Part shown: positions 34,249-43,106 of the stretch, one piece after another | Numbering within the stretch: the stretch's first letter is position 1 | How the letters are laid out: the number at the start of each line of letters is the position of its first letter | NCBI RefSeq assembly: GCF_000380335.1 | Contig: NC_021149.1 | Location: forward strand, 1,674,001-1,738,000 | Length of the DNA: 64,000 nt | Source: Azotobacter vinelandii CA | GTDB taxonomy: Bacteria; Pseudomonadota; Gammaproteobacteria; Pseudomonadales; Pseudomonadaceae | Direction of reading: 5' to 3' | Made by a program: the position numbers and the translations under genes | Notes under the pieces: model-generated | The model's input: the letters and a program-made list of their open reading frames with translations, nothing else | The model's database searches: none | Told to the model about the DNA's origin: nothing

Positions 34249-34650
34249 ATGAGCAAGCTCCTGAAACAGGCCGCCGAACACTGGCGCTACGTCGCTCCGC
34301 TGCTCACCCCGCCGCAGACCGAGGCCGACTACGACGCCCTGGTCGAAGCCCTCGACGAGTTGCTCGACGAGATCGGCGGTACCGAGCAGCACCCCCTTGC
34401 CGCCCTGGCCTCGCAGGTCGGCGATCTCATCGCTGCCTACGATGCGGAGCATTACCCTATTCCCGACGCCCCGGGGCATGAGGTACTGCGCTACCTGATG
34501 AACGAGCACGGCCTGAACCAGAGCGACCTGCCGGAAATCGGCGCCCAGTCTGTGGTGTCGGAGATCCTCAACGGCAAGCGTCAGCTCAATGTTCGGCACA
34601 TCCGTGCATTGGCCGAGCGATTCAAGGTGCCGGCGGACGTGTTCCTGTAG
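34249..34650 (+). CDS. higA: HigA-type antitoxin
   Basis: 133 aa. N-terminal helices (AAEHWRYVAPLLTPPQTEAD) bind the toxin; the C-terminal half is a helix-turn-helix (RYLMNEHGLNQSDLPEIG then VSEILNGKRQLNVRHIRALA) of the XRE/HigA type. Expected to repress the higBA promoter. AGGTG precedes the ATG. The second CRISPR array begins 71 nt after the stop. Confidence 0.92.
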   Translation: MSKLLKQAAEHWRYVAPLLTPPQTEADYDALVEALDELLDEIGGTEQHPLAALASQVGDLIAAYDAEHYPIPDAPGHEVLRYLMNEHGLNQSDLPEIGAQSVVSEILNGKRQLNVRHIRALAERFKVPADVFL

Positions 34651-34721
34651 CGGTCCGCCCCTCGAACGGGAATCTGGCCGGTTCGAAGAGGGTCGCACGG
34701 GCATTCGGAGATAGGCGGGAA

Positions 34722-35303
34722 GCGTTCCCCGCGCAGGTGCGGGGATGAACCGGGCGCGAACTCCAGCCGCTCTTCGAGGCGCCGGTGTTCCCCGCGCGGG
34801 TGCGGGGATGAACCGGTGCAGGTGCGCTTCGTCGGCAACAGCGTCAGGCGTTCCCCGCGGGTGCGGGGATGAACCGCTTCTCGACGGCTCGATCAACCGC
34901 GTCAGGATGCGTTCCCCGCGGGGGCGGGGATGAACCGCGCGTTCTTGCCAGCCAGCAAGCATCCGAGCAGTGTTCCCCGCGCCTGCGGGGATGAACCGAA
35001 CAGGCTGGCGAGTCCGAGCGCCGTGATTCGGTGTTCCCCGTACCCACGGGGATGAACCGCTGTTCTACCAGCGCACGCTGCCGCTGCTGCAGTGTTCCCC
35101 GCCCCCGCGGGATAGACCGTTCGGGCGGCCGCATTCAGGGGCCGCGTCGCGGTATCCCCGGTGTGCGGGGATGGATAGTTTTTTATGGCTTTTTGATATT
35201 ATTACGAGGTATTCCCCACGCATGTGGGGATGAACCGGGTGTTCTCGGCCACTAGAAAAGGTAGAGAGTAATGCTCGCTCCCCGCATCCGCGGGGATGAA
35301 CCG
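34722..35303 (+). CRISPR. CRISPR array 2 (about 10 repeats, distal part decayed)
   Basis: Repeats start at 34722, 34785, 34848, 34909, 34970, 35031, 35092, 35152, 35209 and about 35275. The first two are 31 nt, most others 29 nt, and those at 35092 and 35152 are degenerate. Spacers are 32 nt in the good part. Same orientation as array 1. The loop of the repeat hairpin varies from copy to copy while the stem mostly stays paired. No AT-rich leader lies between higA and the first repeat. Confidence 0.93.
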
Positions 35304-35430
35304 GTTCATGCCGACAGCTACCGCCGACTCGTTCACGCCATTCCGGAAAGGGCCAGGTCTTTTTCGGGAGCGGCGAATTTTCGTCTCCTTTGTCCGTCTT
35401 TATCCGATGCCTCGATCGACGATAAGGAGT

Positions 35431-36336
35431 ATGTCCGTGAAATCCAGGCTCGCGCTTGGCTCGTTCGTCGCCGGCATTCTGGCCTGCGATGTCGCGCTCG
35501 CCGCCCGTTTGCGGCAGGATTGGTCGGCCGCTCTGGAGGGGCAGGGCTGGTTGGCGGCTTGTCCGCAGGTCATGGCGGATGCTTCTGCGTCGAAAGAGCC
35601 GGCTGTACGTGGCAGCGAGGAATGGCGCAACCATATGGTCGTCGCGGTGGGCTGCCTGTTCGAGATGCAGCGCGACGCCGAGCTCATCGCCTTCCTGAAC
35701 GCCAGTCTGACCGACGGCCATCGCGACCCGGAGCTGCTGGACTTCCTGGGAACCAGCCAGCTTCGCCTCGGCAGGAATGCCGAGGCCGCCGCTACCTTCG
35801 AGGAGGCCCTGGAGAACGGCCTGCCCGACCAAGCCAGGCCGAACGTCTACGGCAAGCTGGGCACGGCCTACCTGAAACTGGCCAGCGCAGCCGGGGCGCC
35901 CGACGATCTCCTTCTTGCGAAGGCCGAGCGGTACGCCGGGCTGGCGGTGGACAGTGACCTGACCAGCGAGGCCCGTGCCGAACCGATGACTCTGGCTCGG
36001 TTGGGCCATGTGAAGTTGCTGCGGCGGGACTACGACGAGGCGATTCGCCTGTTCGATGCCGCCGTGGAGAGGAACGCCGCCGATCCCGCCTGGTCCGTCC
36101 GGGTGCGCAAGGCCATGGAGGCCTGGTTCACCGCCGCTCTGGGTCAGGCCCATTACGGCAAGGGCGACAAGGCCCATGGCGAGGATCTGATGAACAAGGC
36201 CATCGAGATCGCGCCGGGCGAACGCCTCAAGACCGCGCTGCGCACCGTTCGCGACGGAACGCTCGGGCGCGTTTCCGCCGGACAGGCGCCTGTGCCTTTC
36301 CCGGTGTTCCATGTTTCGCTCGACGAGGACGCTTGA
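35431..36336 (+). CDS. Secreted TPR-repeat protein
   Basis: 301 aa. A signal peptide (SRLALGSFVAGILACDVALAA, about 1-24) is followed by three or so tetratricopeptide-like units, for example PELLDFLGTSQLRLGRNAEA and LARLGHVKLLRRDYDEAIRL. Start: the ATG at 35431 has AAGGAG right before it; longer frames run back into the CRISPR array. Probably a periplasmic protein-interaction scaffold; partner unknown. Convergent with the debranching-enzyme gene. Confidence 0.8.
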   Translation: MSVKSRLALGSFVAGILACDVALAARLRQDWSAALEGQGWLAACPQVMADASASKEPAVRGSEEWRNHMVVAVGCLFEMQRDAELIAFLNASLTDGHRDPELLDFLGTSQLRLGRNAEAAATFEEALENGLPDQARPNVYGKLGTAYLKLASAAGAPDDLLLAKAERYAGLAVDSDLTSEARAEPMTLARLGHVKLLRRDYDEAIRLFDAAVERNAADPAWSVRVRKAMEAWFTAALGQAHYGKGDKAHGEDLMNKAIEIAPGERLKTALRTVRDGTLGRVSAGQAPVPFPVFHVSLDEDA

Positions 36337-36337
36337 G

Positions 36338-36369
36338 GAGCGGGCGAAGCGACCGCTCGCCGCCCGCTC
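36338..36369. terminator. Hairpin between convergent genes
   Basis: GAGCGGGCG (36338-36346) pairs with CGCCCGCTC (36361-36369). Only a short pyrimidine run follows, so it is a weak candidate for a two-way terminator. Confidence 0.4.
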
Positions 36370-36384
36370 TCTCCGGCCCTCGGC

Positions 36385-38550
36385 TTAGAACTGCACCGAC
36401 AGGCGTACCGGCTGCGGGCCGCGCTGCTGTTCGATGAAGGCCACCACGCGCTGGCCCAGCCGCTGGAAGTTCAGGTCGACGCGCTGTCCGCCGACGGGCA
36501 GGTGGCGGACCTGCAGGCGGTCGATCTCGGCCGGCAGGCGCGGCTGCTCGATCTGGACGGTCTGGCGCCGGGCATCGATGTGCAGGCCCAGGCAGGCCTG
36601 CAGCAGCATGAACACCGAGCCGGCGGCCCAGGCCTGGGGCAGACAGGCGACCGGGTAGGCGATCGGCGCTTCGCCGGGAATGCGTTCGAAGCCGCAGAAC
36701 AGCTCCGGCAGGCGCATGCCGAAATGCGTGGCGGCCTCGAACAGGCCGCTCATCAGTTGCACGATGCCTTCGCGTTCGCCGTAGCGCGCCATGCCGGCGG
36801 CGCAGAGGACGACATCGTGCGGCCAGACCGAGCCGTTGTGGTACGACATGGGGTTGAAGCGCACCGCCTCGGGCGGCAGGGTGCGGATGCCCCAGCCGGA
36901 GTTGAAGGCGCGCGACAGCAACTGGCGCACCAGCGCCTGTCCGCGCTCCGGGGATGGCAGGCCCATGTACAGCAGGTGGCCGACATTGGAGGCCCGCACG
37001 CGGCAGGGGCGGCCGGTCCCGTCCAGGGCGAGCGCGTAGAAGCGCAGGTCGTTCTGCCAGAAATGCCGCTCGACCGTCGTGCGCAGCTCCTGCGCGCGTT
37101 GCCGCCAGTGTCCGGCCGTCTCGTCGTCGCCGCGCCAGGCGGCGAGTTCGGCCATGGCCAGATAGGCGCGGTAGGCATAACCCTGGACTTCGATGAGCGC
37201 GATCGGTCCTTCCGGCGTGGCGCCATTCTGGTGGAACACTGAGTCGTGGCTGTCCTTCCAGCCCTGATTGGCCAGGCCGCTGGCCTCGCCGCGCGCATAG
37301 CTGAGGAAACCGTTGGCGGTGCCGGCGGCGCTGCGCTCTATCCACCGGGCGGCGGCTTCCAGGGCCGGCCAGAAGGGCTCGACCGCCTGGATATCGCCCA
37401 TCCGCTCGGCATAGGCCCCGGCCAGCACGATGAACAGCGGCGTGGTGTCGACGCCGCCGTAGTACTGGGCGAAGGGCAGCTCGTTGATCGCGGCCATCTC
37501 GCCCTTGCGCATCTCGTGCATGATCTTGCCCGGCTCGGAGTCGCGGAAGGTCGAGGTCTGGCGGGCCTGATGGCGGGCCAGGAAGGCCAGCACGCCCTGC
37601 GCCAGGCTGGGGTCGAGCCACAGGGTCTGCAGGGCGGTGATGATGGCGTCGCGGCCGAAAGGCGTGGAGAACCAGGGAATGCCGGCATAGGGATAGGGAC
37701 CGGTCGGCAGGTCGGTGGTGAGCAGCGCCAGGTCGGCCCGCGACTTGTCCAGCCATCCCTGGAACAGGCGCGCCGACGACTGCAGACGCGCGCCGCGGCG
37801 CTGGCGCGCGCGCATGCTCCGGCGCGCCGCCGCCGCCGCCGCCCGGTAGCGGCGATCGTCGGGCTGCGCCGCCGGTCCGCCGCCGATTTCCACATGCAGT
37901 ACCCAGGAGGCGTGTTCCCGGATATCGACCAGGAATTCGGCGCAGCCCTCGTCCAGCCGTTCGGGCGTTTCCGAGAGTTCGATGCGGACCTCGCGCCACC
38001 GCTGGTCCAGCCCCGTGTAGCTCAGTTGCACGGTCCGCTCGCCGAGCTGCGCAGGATGGTGCTGGCCGCGCCTGGGGCGCTTCTCGCCGCGCACCTCGAA
38101 CATGTCGTGGAAGTCGGCCGCGAACTGCAGCGTCAAGGGGGCCCGCATCGGCTGGTCGCCATAGTTGAACAGGCAGATGCGCTCGAAGATCCGGCCGTCC
38201 CACAAGAAGCGCTTGCGCTCGATGTGGATGACGCCCTTGGGGGTGGCCGCGCTTTCGAGCGGCGACAGCGGATGATTGGTCATGTGGGCGGTGAAGAATA
38301 CGTTGTCCCCGCTCACCATGCCCGACAGCAGCGAAGGCTTCTGGCCGCTGAAGCGCAGGCGGAAGATCGACAGGAGCCGGGTGTCGTCATGGAAGAGCCC
38401 GTCGGCGTCCCCGGTCACGTCGCCGTAGACGTCGGCCACCAGAAAGGTGTCGCTTTCCTTGAGCACGAGCAGGCGCTGCGGAGTGCGTTCGAGCACTTCC
38501 TCGATATCGAGTTCGGCGAGCGCCGGCTCCCGGGTCATCCCCTGAGTCAT
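36385..38550 (-). CDS. Amylo-alpha-1,6-glucosidase / glycogen debranching-type enzyme
   Basis: 721 aa. Residues 25-220 match the N-terminal glycogen-debranching domain (LKESDTFLVADVYGD.. GLFHDDTRLLS). The rest is an (alpha/alpha)6 barrel with YAGIPWFSTPFGRDAIITAL, typical of bacterial amylo-1,6-glucosidases. Predicted to hydrolyse branch points of alpha-glucans or a related storage sugar. It overlaps the glycosyltransferase gene by 4 nt, so the two act together, perhaps in trehalose or glucan metabolism under stress (inference). Confidence 0.85.
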   Translation of the reverse strand: MTQGMTREPALAELDIEEVLERTPQRLLVLKESDTFLVADVYGDVTGDADGLFHDDTRLLSIFRLRFSGQKPSLLSGMVSGDNVFFTAHMTNHPLSPLESAATPKGVIHIERKRFLWDGRIFERICLFNYGDQPMRAPLTLQFAADFHDMFEVRGEKRPRRGQHHPAQLGERTVQLSYTGLDQRWREVRIELSETPERLDEGCAEFLVDIREHASWVLHVEIGGGPAAQPDDRRYRAAAAAARRSMRARQRRGARLQSSARLFQGWLDKSRADLALLTTDLPTGPYPYAGIPWFSTPFGRDAIITALQTLWLDPSLAQGVLAFLARHQARQTSTFRDSEPGKIMHEMRKGEMAAINELPFAQYYGGVDTTPLFIVLAGAYAERMGDIQAVEPFWPALEAAARWIERSAAGTANGFLSYARGEASGLANQGWKDSHDSVFHQNGATPEGPIALIEVQGYAYRAYLAMAELAAWRGDDETAGHWRQRAQELRTTVERHFWQNDLRFYALALDGTGRPCRVRASNVGHLLYMGLPSPERGQALVRQLLSRAFNSGWGIRTLPPEAVRFNPMSYHNGSVWPHDVVLCAAGMARYGEREGIVQLMSGLFEAATHFGMRLPELFCGFERIPGEAPIAYPVACLPQAWAAGSVFMLLQACLGLHIDARRQTVQIEQPRLPAEIDRLQVRHLPVGGQRVDLNFQRLGQRVVAFIEQQRGPQPVRLSVQF

Positions 38551-39629
38551 GGGTTCGGGCCTCCTGGCGGGAGAGCGGCGGGCGCCGGATCGCGGCCGAC
38601 GAAGGCGGGCAGCCGCTGGTAGAGATCGACATAGGCGCTCGCCATGATCTTCGACGAGAAACGCCGCTCGAAGGCCGCGCGCACGCGGCGTCTGTCGAGG
38701 GCCTGCGCCTGGTGGACCGCCGCCACGGCCTGCTCGTCGCTGTCGACGATGAACCCGCTCACGCCCTGTTCGACCACTTCCGGCACGGCTCCGCAGCGCC
38801 AGGCGATGACCGGCGTGCCGCAGGCCATCGCCTCGATCATTGCCAGCCCGAAGGGCTCCGGCCAGTCGATGGGGAACAGCAGCGCGCTCGCGTTGCCGAG
38901 GAACTCCACCTTGTCGGCGTCGTTGATCTCGCCCAGGAATTCGATCAGCGGATGGTCCAGCAACGGACGGATGCGCTGCTCGAAATACTCACGGTCCGCC
39001 GTATCGACCTTGGCGGCCATCCTGAGCGGAAGGCCGGCGCGAATGGCTATGGCGATGGCGCGGTCGGGACGCTTTTCCGGCGAGATGCGCCCGAGGAAGG
39101 CAAGGTAGTCGTCGTCGGAGGCGTCGTGGTAATGGAAGCGTTCGCCGTCGGTGCCATGATGCACCGTCCCGTGCCAGTGCGCGAAGGGCAGGGGCCTACG
39201 CTGATCCTCGGAGATCGAGGCGAGCGGGAAGGCGTTCCAGCGCCGGTAGGCCTCGGGCAGGTCCTTCATGTCGAGCCGTCCGTGCACGGTGGTCAGCGTC
39301 CGCCCGGCCATGTCCTCGAAGAACGGGAAATGCAACAGGTCGATGTGAAAGTGCAGGACGTCGAACTCGTCGGCGTGGCGCCGGACCTCCTGCAGCAGGA
39401 TGAGGTGGCTCGCCAGGTCCGACTTGAGCGGCGCGGGGTCCAATCGCAGCGCCTGCTTGCGCATCGCCACCAGCCGGGCGTCGGTGCGCGAGTCGGCCGA
39501 GGCGAACAGCGTCACCTCGTGGCCCAGATCGATCAGCGCCTGGGTCAGATGCGCGACCACCCGTTCCGTACCGCCGTACAGGCGTGGCGGTACGGCTTCG
39601 TAGAGCGGAACGATCTGCGCGATTTTCAA
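38547..39629 (-). CDS. GT4-type glycosyltransferase
   Basis: 360 aa from a TTG start at 39629, which has CAGGAGAG about 10 nt upstream; the frame before it lacks family similarity. The GT-B fold is recognisable: PPRLYGGTERVVAHLTQAL near the start, YLAFLGRISPEKRPD in the middle, and EPFGLAMIEAMACGTPVIAW with the retaining-GT E-x7-E motif. Acceptor unknown. Co-transcribed with the debranching-type enzyme through an ATGA overlap. Confidence 0.85.
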   Translation of the reverse strand: MKIAQIVPLYEAVPPRLYGGTERVVAHLTQALIDLGHEVTLFASADSRTDARLVAMRKQALRLDPAPLKSDLASHLILLQEVRRHADEFDVLHFHIDLLHFPFFEDMAGRTLTTVHGRLDMKDLPEAYRRWNAFPLASISEDQRRPLPFAHWHGTVHHGTDGERFHYHDASDDDYLAFLGRISPEKRPDRAIAIAIRAGLPLRMAAKVDTADREYFEQRIRPLLDHPLIEFLGEINDADKVEFLGNASALLFPIDWPEPFGLAMIEAMACGTPVIAWRCGAVPEVVEQGVSGFIVDSDEQAVAAVHQAQALDRRRVRAAFERRFSSKIMASAYVDLYQRLPAFVGRDPAPAALPPGGPNP

Positions 39630-39947
39630 TGGCGTAACTCTCCTGTTCCCCTTGGACTTGGCCGCTCCAGGCGAGGCGAAAAGAACTGCTCTTGGGTACG
39701 GCCCCCCGCGTTCCGGCGGAATTTCAGACAAGTATGACCATTTCGGGACGTCCGTTCTGACTTCCGACGTGTGGCGCTGCCTGGCGGTCGAAGGTGTCTC
39801 GGATTGTCTTGGTGGCTATGTGGATTACGGGCTTCGGCTTGTGTGCCAGTCGTCCATGAGTGTGCAGGGGCGAAGTAGGCTTTTACGAACGAAATGGCCG
39901 CGCTGGATTCAGGTTCCGGCGCGGCGGGTGCACTTACCGCATATGTT
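39630..39947. other. Intergenic, no feature recognised
   Basis: 318 nt upstream of the glycosyltransferase and downstream of the MFS gene. It must hold the promoter of the glycosyltransferase operon on the minus strand, but I see no clear -35/-10 pair, repeat or gene. Confidence 0.4.
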
Positions 39948-41171
39948 TTATCGATTGGATAAGGTTGCAAGACCGGTTGCGGGGTGTTTACGGAGAAGCA
40001 AGTAGAAAATCGCCAGGGCCGAGACGATGATTCCCGGCGAAGAAGCCATGAGCACGCCGGCCGTATCGCCGCCCATCGCTAGCAGTTGACCGGCGACCGC
40101 GGGACCGCTCATCGCTCCCAGTCGCCCTACCGCTATCGCGGCTCCCAGACCCGTGGCCCGTATCCGTATCGGGTAGAACAGCGTGCCCAGTGCATACAGG
40201 ACCATCTGGCCGCCTATCGTGAAGAATCCCGCGGTGGCGCCAGCGACGATCATGGCGTGGAGATTGTCGGCGTTGCCTAGCGCCAGCAGGGCCACGAGAA
40301 TTCCCGCATACATGAGTGCGATGACGGCGATCATTTTCCAGCGATCCAGTAGTTGGCCGAGGACGATCGTTCCCGTCGCCGCGCCCAGGCTGAAGAACAT
40401 CTGCACGGTGGAGGCTTCGGTCTTGGTGAAGCCCTGGCCGACCAACAGGGACGGCAGCCAGTTCAACAGCATGTAGACCACCATCAGCGTGAAGAAATAG
40501 CTGATCCATAACAGTATGGTCGGGGTGGCCAGGCCATTTTGGAAAATGGCGGCGAGAGACTGCGGAGGGTCGTTCGGACGATTGGCCGTGGTATCGCTGA
40601 AGGCTCGCGATTCGGGCAGCCACAGGATCATCAGCGGCACCACCAGCAATGGCGCCAAGCCGCCGACATAGAAGATGAATTTCCATCCGCCGAAAAAGCC
40701 GCTCATCGCCAGGAGCGAAACGAAAATGCCGCCGATCGGCATGCCGCAATACATCAGGCTCACGGCGCGGCCCCGGTATTTTTCATCCACGGCTTCGGAG
40801 CACAGGGCAATGAGATTGGGCAATGCGGCCCCGAGACCCACGCCGGTCATGAAACGGGCCAGAAGCAGTCCGTAGAACTCCCAGACCATCGCGGTCAGTA
40901 GAGAAAACAATCCGAACAACAGAACTGAGACGATCAGAACCTTTTTGCGGCCCACCCGGTCGGCCATCCGGCCGCCGATCAGGGCACCGGGAAGCAGTCC
41001 GAGAATGCCAGCGCTGAACATCGCGCCCAGCATGCCCTGCGTCAGCTCGAAGTCCGCCTGCATGCCCGGCGCCGCGATACCGGCGGACTGAAGATCCACG
41101 CCTTCCAATAGAGCGATGACGAAACATAATCCGATGGTTATGAGCGCCCGGCCATTTTCTGTTTTTTTCAT
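39948..41171 (-). CDS. MFS transporter, aromatic acid:H+ symporter (AAHS) type
   Basis: 407 aa with 12 predicted membrane segments. The first loop holds GGRMADRVGRKKVLI, the MFS signature, and the start GVDLQSAGIAAPGM has the Asp of AAHS proteins (usual D-x-x-x-x-G in helix 1). The later half has GQLLDRWKM and RIRATGLGAAIAVGRLGAM. Likely imports an aromatic or phenylalkanoic acid. It is divergent from a MarR gene, with two palindromes between, so it is probably repressed until substrate or its CoA ester is present. Confidence 0.85.
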   Translation of the reverse strand: MKKTENGRALITIGLCFVIALLEGVDLQSAGIAAPGMQADFELTQGMLGAMFSAGILGLLPGALIGGRMADRVGRKKVLIVSVLLFGLFSLLTAMVWEFYGLLLARFMTGVGLGAALPNLIALCSEAVDEKYRGRAVSLMYCGMPIGGIFVSLLAMSGFFGGWKFIFYVGGLAPLLVVPLMILWLPESRAFSDTTANRPNDPPQSLAAIFQNGLATPTILLWISYFFTLMVVYMLLNWLPSLLVGQGFTKTEASTVQMFFSLGAATGTIVLGQLLDRWKMIAVIALMYAGILVALLALGNADNLHAMIVAGATAGFFTIGGQMVLYALGTLFYPIRIRATGLGAAIAVGRLGAMSGPAVAGQLLAMGGDTAGVLMASSPGIIVSALAIFYLLLRKHPATGLATLSNR

Positions 41172-41225
41172 TGTGCATGCCTTTTTTTATTATCCATGAC
41201 CCCATCGCAACCCTGGGCCGATGAT

Positions 41226-41245
41226 TTGTCAATCTTAGTTGACAA
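41226..41245. promoter_or_regulatory. MarR-type operator 1
   Basis: Perfect inverted repeat TTGTCAA-N6-TTGACAA, 55 nt upstream of the MFS start codon. It shares the half site GTCAA/TTGAC with operator 2. Confidence 0.7.
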
Positions 41246-41271
41246 GGCGACGATACCAGAAATATCCTACA

Positions 41272-41289
41272 TGTCAACTTAGGTTGACG
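41272..41289. promoter_or_regulatory. MarR-type operator 2
   Basis: TGTCAAC-TTAG-GTTGACG, a near-perfect palindrome centred 45 bp from operator 1 (about four helix turns), nearer the MarR gene. The two sites could control the two divergent promoters or support looping. Confidence 0.7.
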
Positions 41290-41375
41290 ATGTAGGCGGG
41301 AGACTTCGCCGGGCTCGATTCACCTGTTCCGACAGGACGATCTTTTACGAACGAATAAAGGAGAAACCGGGAATT

Positions 41376-41783
41376 ATGAAGTCGCTGAGACAGTTGCTGC
41401 GCGAACGCCACGAATGGATGGAAGCGCGGATATTCGAGGGGGCCGAGCGAAAAGGCTATGGAGGAATCACGCCGGCCATGAGCCGTCTGTATGGCCAGAT
41501 AAGTCGCGAGCCGATCGGTCTGTCCGAATTGGCTCGGCAAATGGGGATATCTCGCCAGGCCATTCACAAGATGGTGGGCGAGGGGGTGCAAGCGGGATTT
41601 CTGGAGTTGGTGGACAGCGAGGAAGACCGGCGCATCAAACTCGTTCGTTTCAGTCTCGAAGGATTGCGCATGGCCGATGCCGCCAGACAGGAAATGGAAT
41701 CGATCGAACAGGAACTTGCGGAAAGAATCGGTGGAGAGGATCTGGAGGAGTTGCGCCGTATTCTGGCCAAAGCCTGGTATTGA
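41376..41783 (+). CDS. MarR-family regulator
   Basis: 135 aa. Winged helix centred on PIGLSELARQMGISRQAIHK with the wing VDSEEDRRIKLVRFSLEG (the DxRxxxxxLT-type motif). Helices at both ends form the dimer. MarR proteins beside aromatic-acid genes usually release DNA on binding the acid or its CoA thioester. Probable repressor of itself, the MFS gene and perhaps the porin 50 nt downstream. AAGGAG box before the ATG. Confidence 0.88.
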   Translation: MKSLRQLLRERHEWMEARIFEGAERKGYGGITPAMSRLYGQISREPIGLSELARQMGISRQAIHKMVGEGVQAGFLELVDSEEDRRIKLVRFSLEGLRMADAARQEMESIEQELAERIGGEDLEELRRILAKAWY

Positions 41784-41833
41784 TTGCTGAAAAGTTTCCG
41801 GTACAAGAATAATAATTCGGAGTCGCAATAAAA

Positions 41834-43102
41834 ATGTTCTCTCCTCGAAATGCAGGGGCGGTTTTTGCTTCCGGCATCTGTGCAGTATTGTCCATGCCCG
41901 CCAGCGGGGACTTCCTGGCCGATAGCAAGGCTACCCTGACATTGCGGAATTTCTATATGGATCGCGACTACAAGGGCGACGCCACGCGTTTTCAGTCGCA
42001 GTCGCGTCAGGCGGAATGGGCACAGGGTTTCATATTGAATGTTCAATCCGGTTATACCGAAGGACCTGTCGGCTTCGCCGTCGGCCTGACGAGCAAGACC
42101 GGCGTCAAGCTCGATTCCTCCCCCGATCGCGTGGGCACCGGCTTGCTCGCATATGGGCCGGATGGCAAGGCGGAGAGCAGTTACAGCCAGTTCGATTTCG
42201 TCCTCAAGGCGCGCGCCGCGCAGACCGAACTGGCCGTCGGCGGTCTGACGCCCATGGTGCCGATACTGGTTTCGCCGACGGTGCGCCTGTTTCCGCCGGT
42301 GTTTCGCGGCGCGCAGATGAAGTCGGGGGAATTTCGCGATCTCACCCTGCACGCGGGCTATTTCGATCGCATCGAGGAGCGCAACTCCACCAACTTCGAG
42401 GCATTGCGGATAGCCAGCCCCTGGGGGCGTTTCGAGTCCAGCGCCGAGGGCAGTCACTTCGCTTTCGTCGGCGCCGATTACCGTTGGACTCCCGGGCTGG
42501 TCACGAACCATTACTTCGGCTATCTCGACGATGTGTACAAGCAGCATTACCTGGGCGTGCAGTTCAGCCATGCCCTGGGGCCCGGCAAGTTGCAGCATGA
42601 TTTTCGCTATTTCTCCAGCAGCGAGCAGGGCGAGGCGCGGGCCGGGGATATCGACAATCGCTATGCGGGATTTTTCTCGACCTACAAGTACAAGGGGCAT
42701 GCGTTCGGCGCCGGTTACTACCGGATTTTCGGCGAACACGGGTTCGTCGGCATAAACGCGACCTTCACGCACACGCACAGCCAGGGACTACTCGACGGCG
42801 AGATGGGCAACCCGGACGAGCGGGTATGGCAGGTGCGTTACGATTACGACTTTGCGGCAAGCGGGTTGCCCGGCCTGCTGGCTACGTTTCGCTATGCCGA
42901 TGGCAGTCACATAAACATGCCCGCCTTCAGTGCCAGCAGGGCGCACGAAAGCGAGCGATATCTGGAGCTGTCCTATGTGATCCAGTCGGGGCCGCTGAAG
43001 GATATGGCGTTTCGCGTTCGCCAGGCCGATTACCAGAGTAGTTATTCCCGCGATGTGAACGAGTTGCGGATAAACATGGACTACACCATCGCCATCTGGT
43101 GA
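41834..43102 (+). CDS. OprD-family outer-membrane porin
   Basis: 422 aa. Signal peptide ending MPASG at about residue 24, then DFLADSKATLTLRNFYMDRD, EWAQGFILNVQSGYTEG and a C-terminal NMDYTIAIW with aromatic end. Similar over the whole length to the porin at 23143, so the two are paralogues. It follows the MarR gene by 50 nt and likely passes the same acid that the MFS protein imports. It converges with the response regulator gene, with only 4 nt between stops. Confidence 0.92.
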   Translation: MFSPRNAGAVFASGICAVLSMPASGDFLADSKATLTLRNFYMDRDYKGDATRFQSQSRQAEWAQGFILNVQSGYTEGPVGFAVGLTSKTGVKLDSSPDRVGTGLLAYGPDGKAESSYSQFDFVLKARAAQTELAVGGLTPMVPILVSPTVRLFPPVFRGAQMKSGEFRDLTLHAGYFDRIEERNSTNFEALRIASPWGRFESSAEGSHFAFVGADYRWTPGLVTNHYFGYLDDVYKQHYLGVQFSHALGPGKLQHDFRYFSSSEQGEARAGDIDNRYAGFFSTYKYKGHAFGAGYYRIFGEHGFVGINATFTHTHSQGLLDGEMGNPDERVWQVRYDYDFAASGLPGLLATFRYADGSHINMPAFSASRAHESERYLELSYVIQSGPLKDMAFRVRQADYQSSYSRDVNELRINMDYTIAIW

Positions 43103-43106
43103 TCCG

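Noticed and set aside
36227-38203. 658-codon minus-strand frame inside the debranching-enzyme gene
   Set aside because: Shadow frame of a gene with complete domains; Arg/Pro/Ala-rich without motifs.
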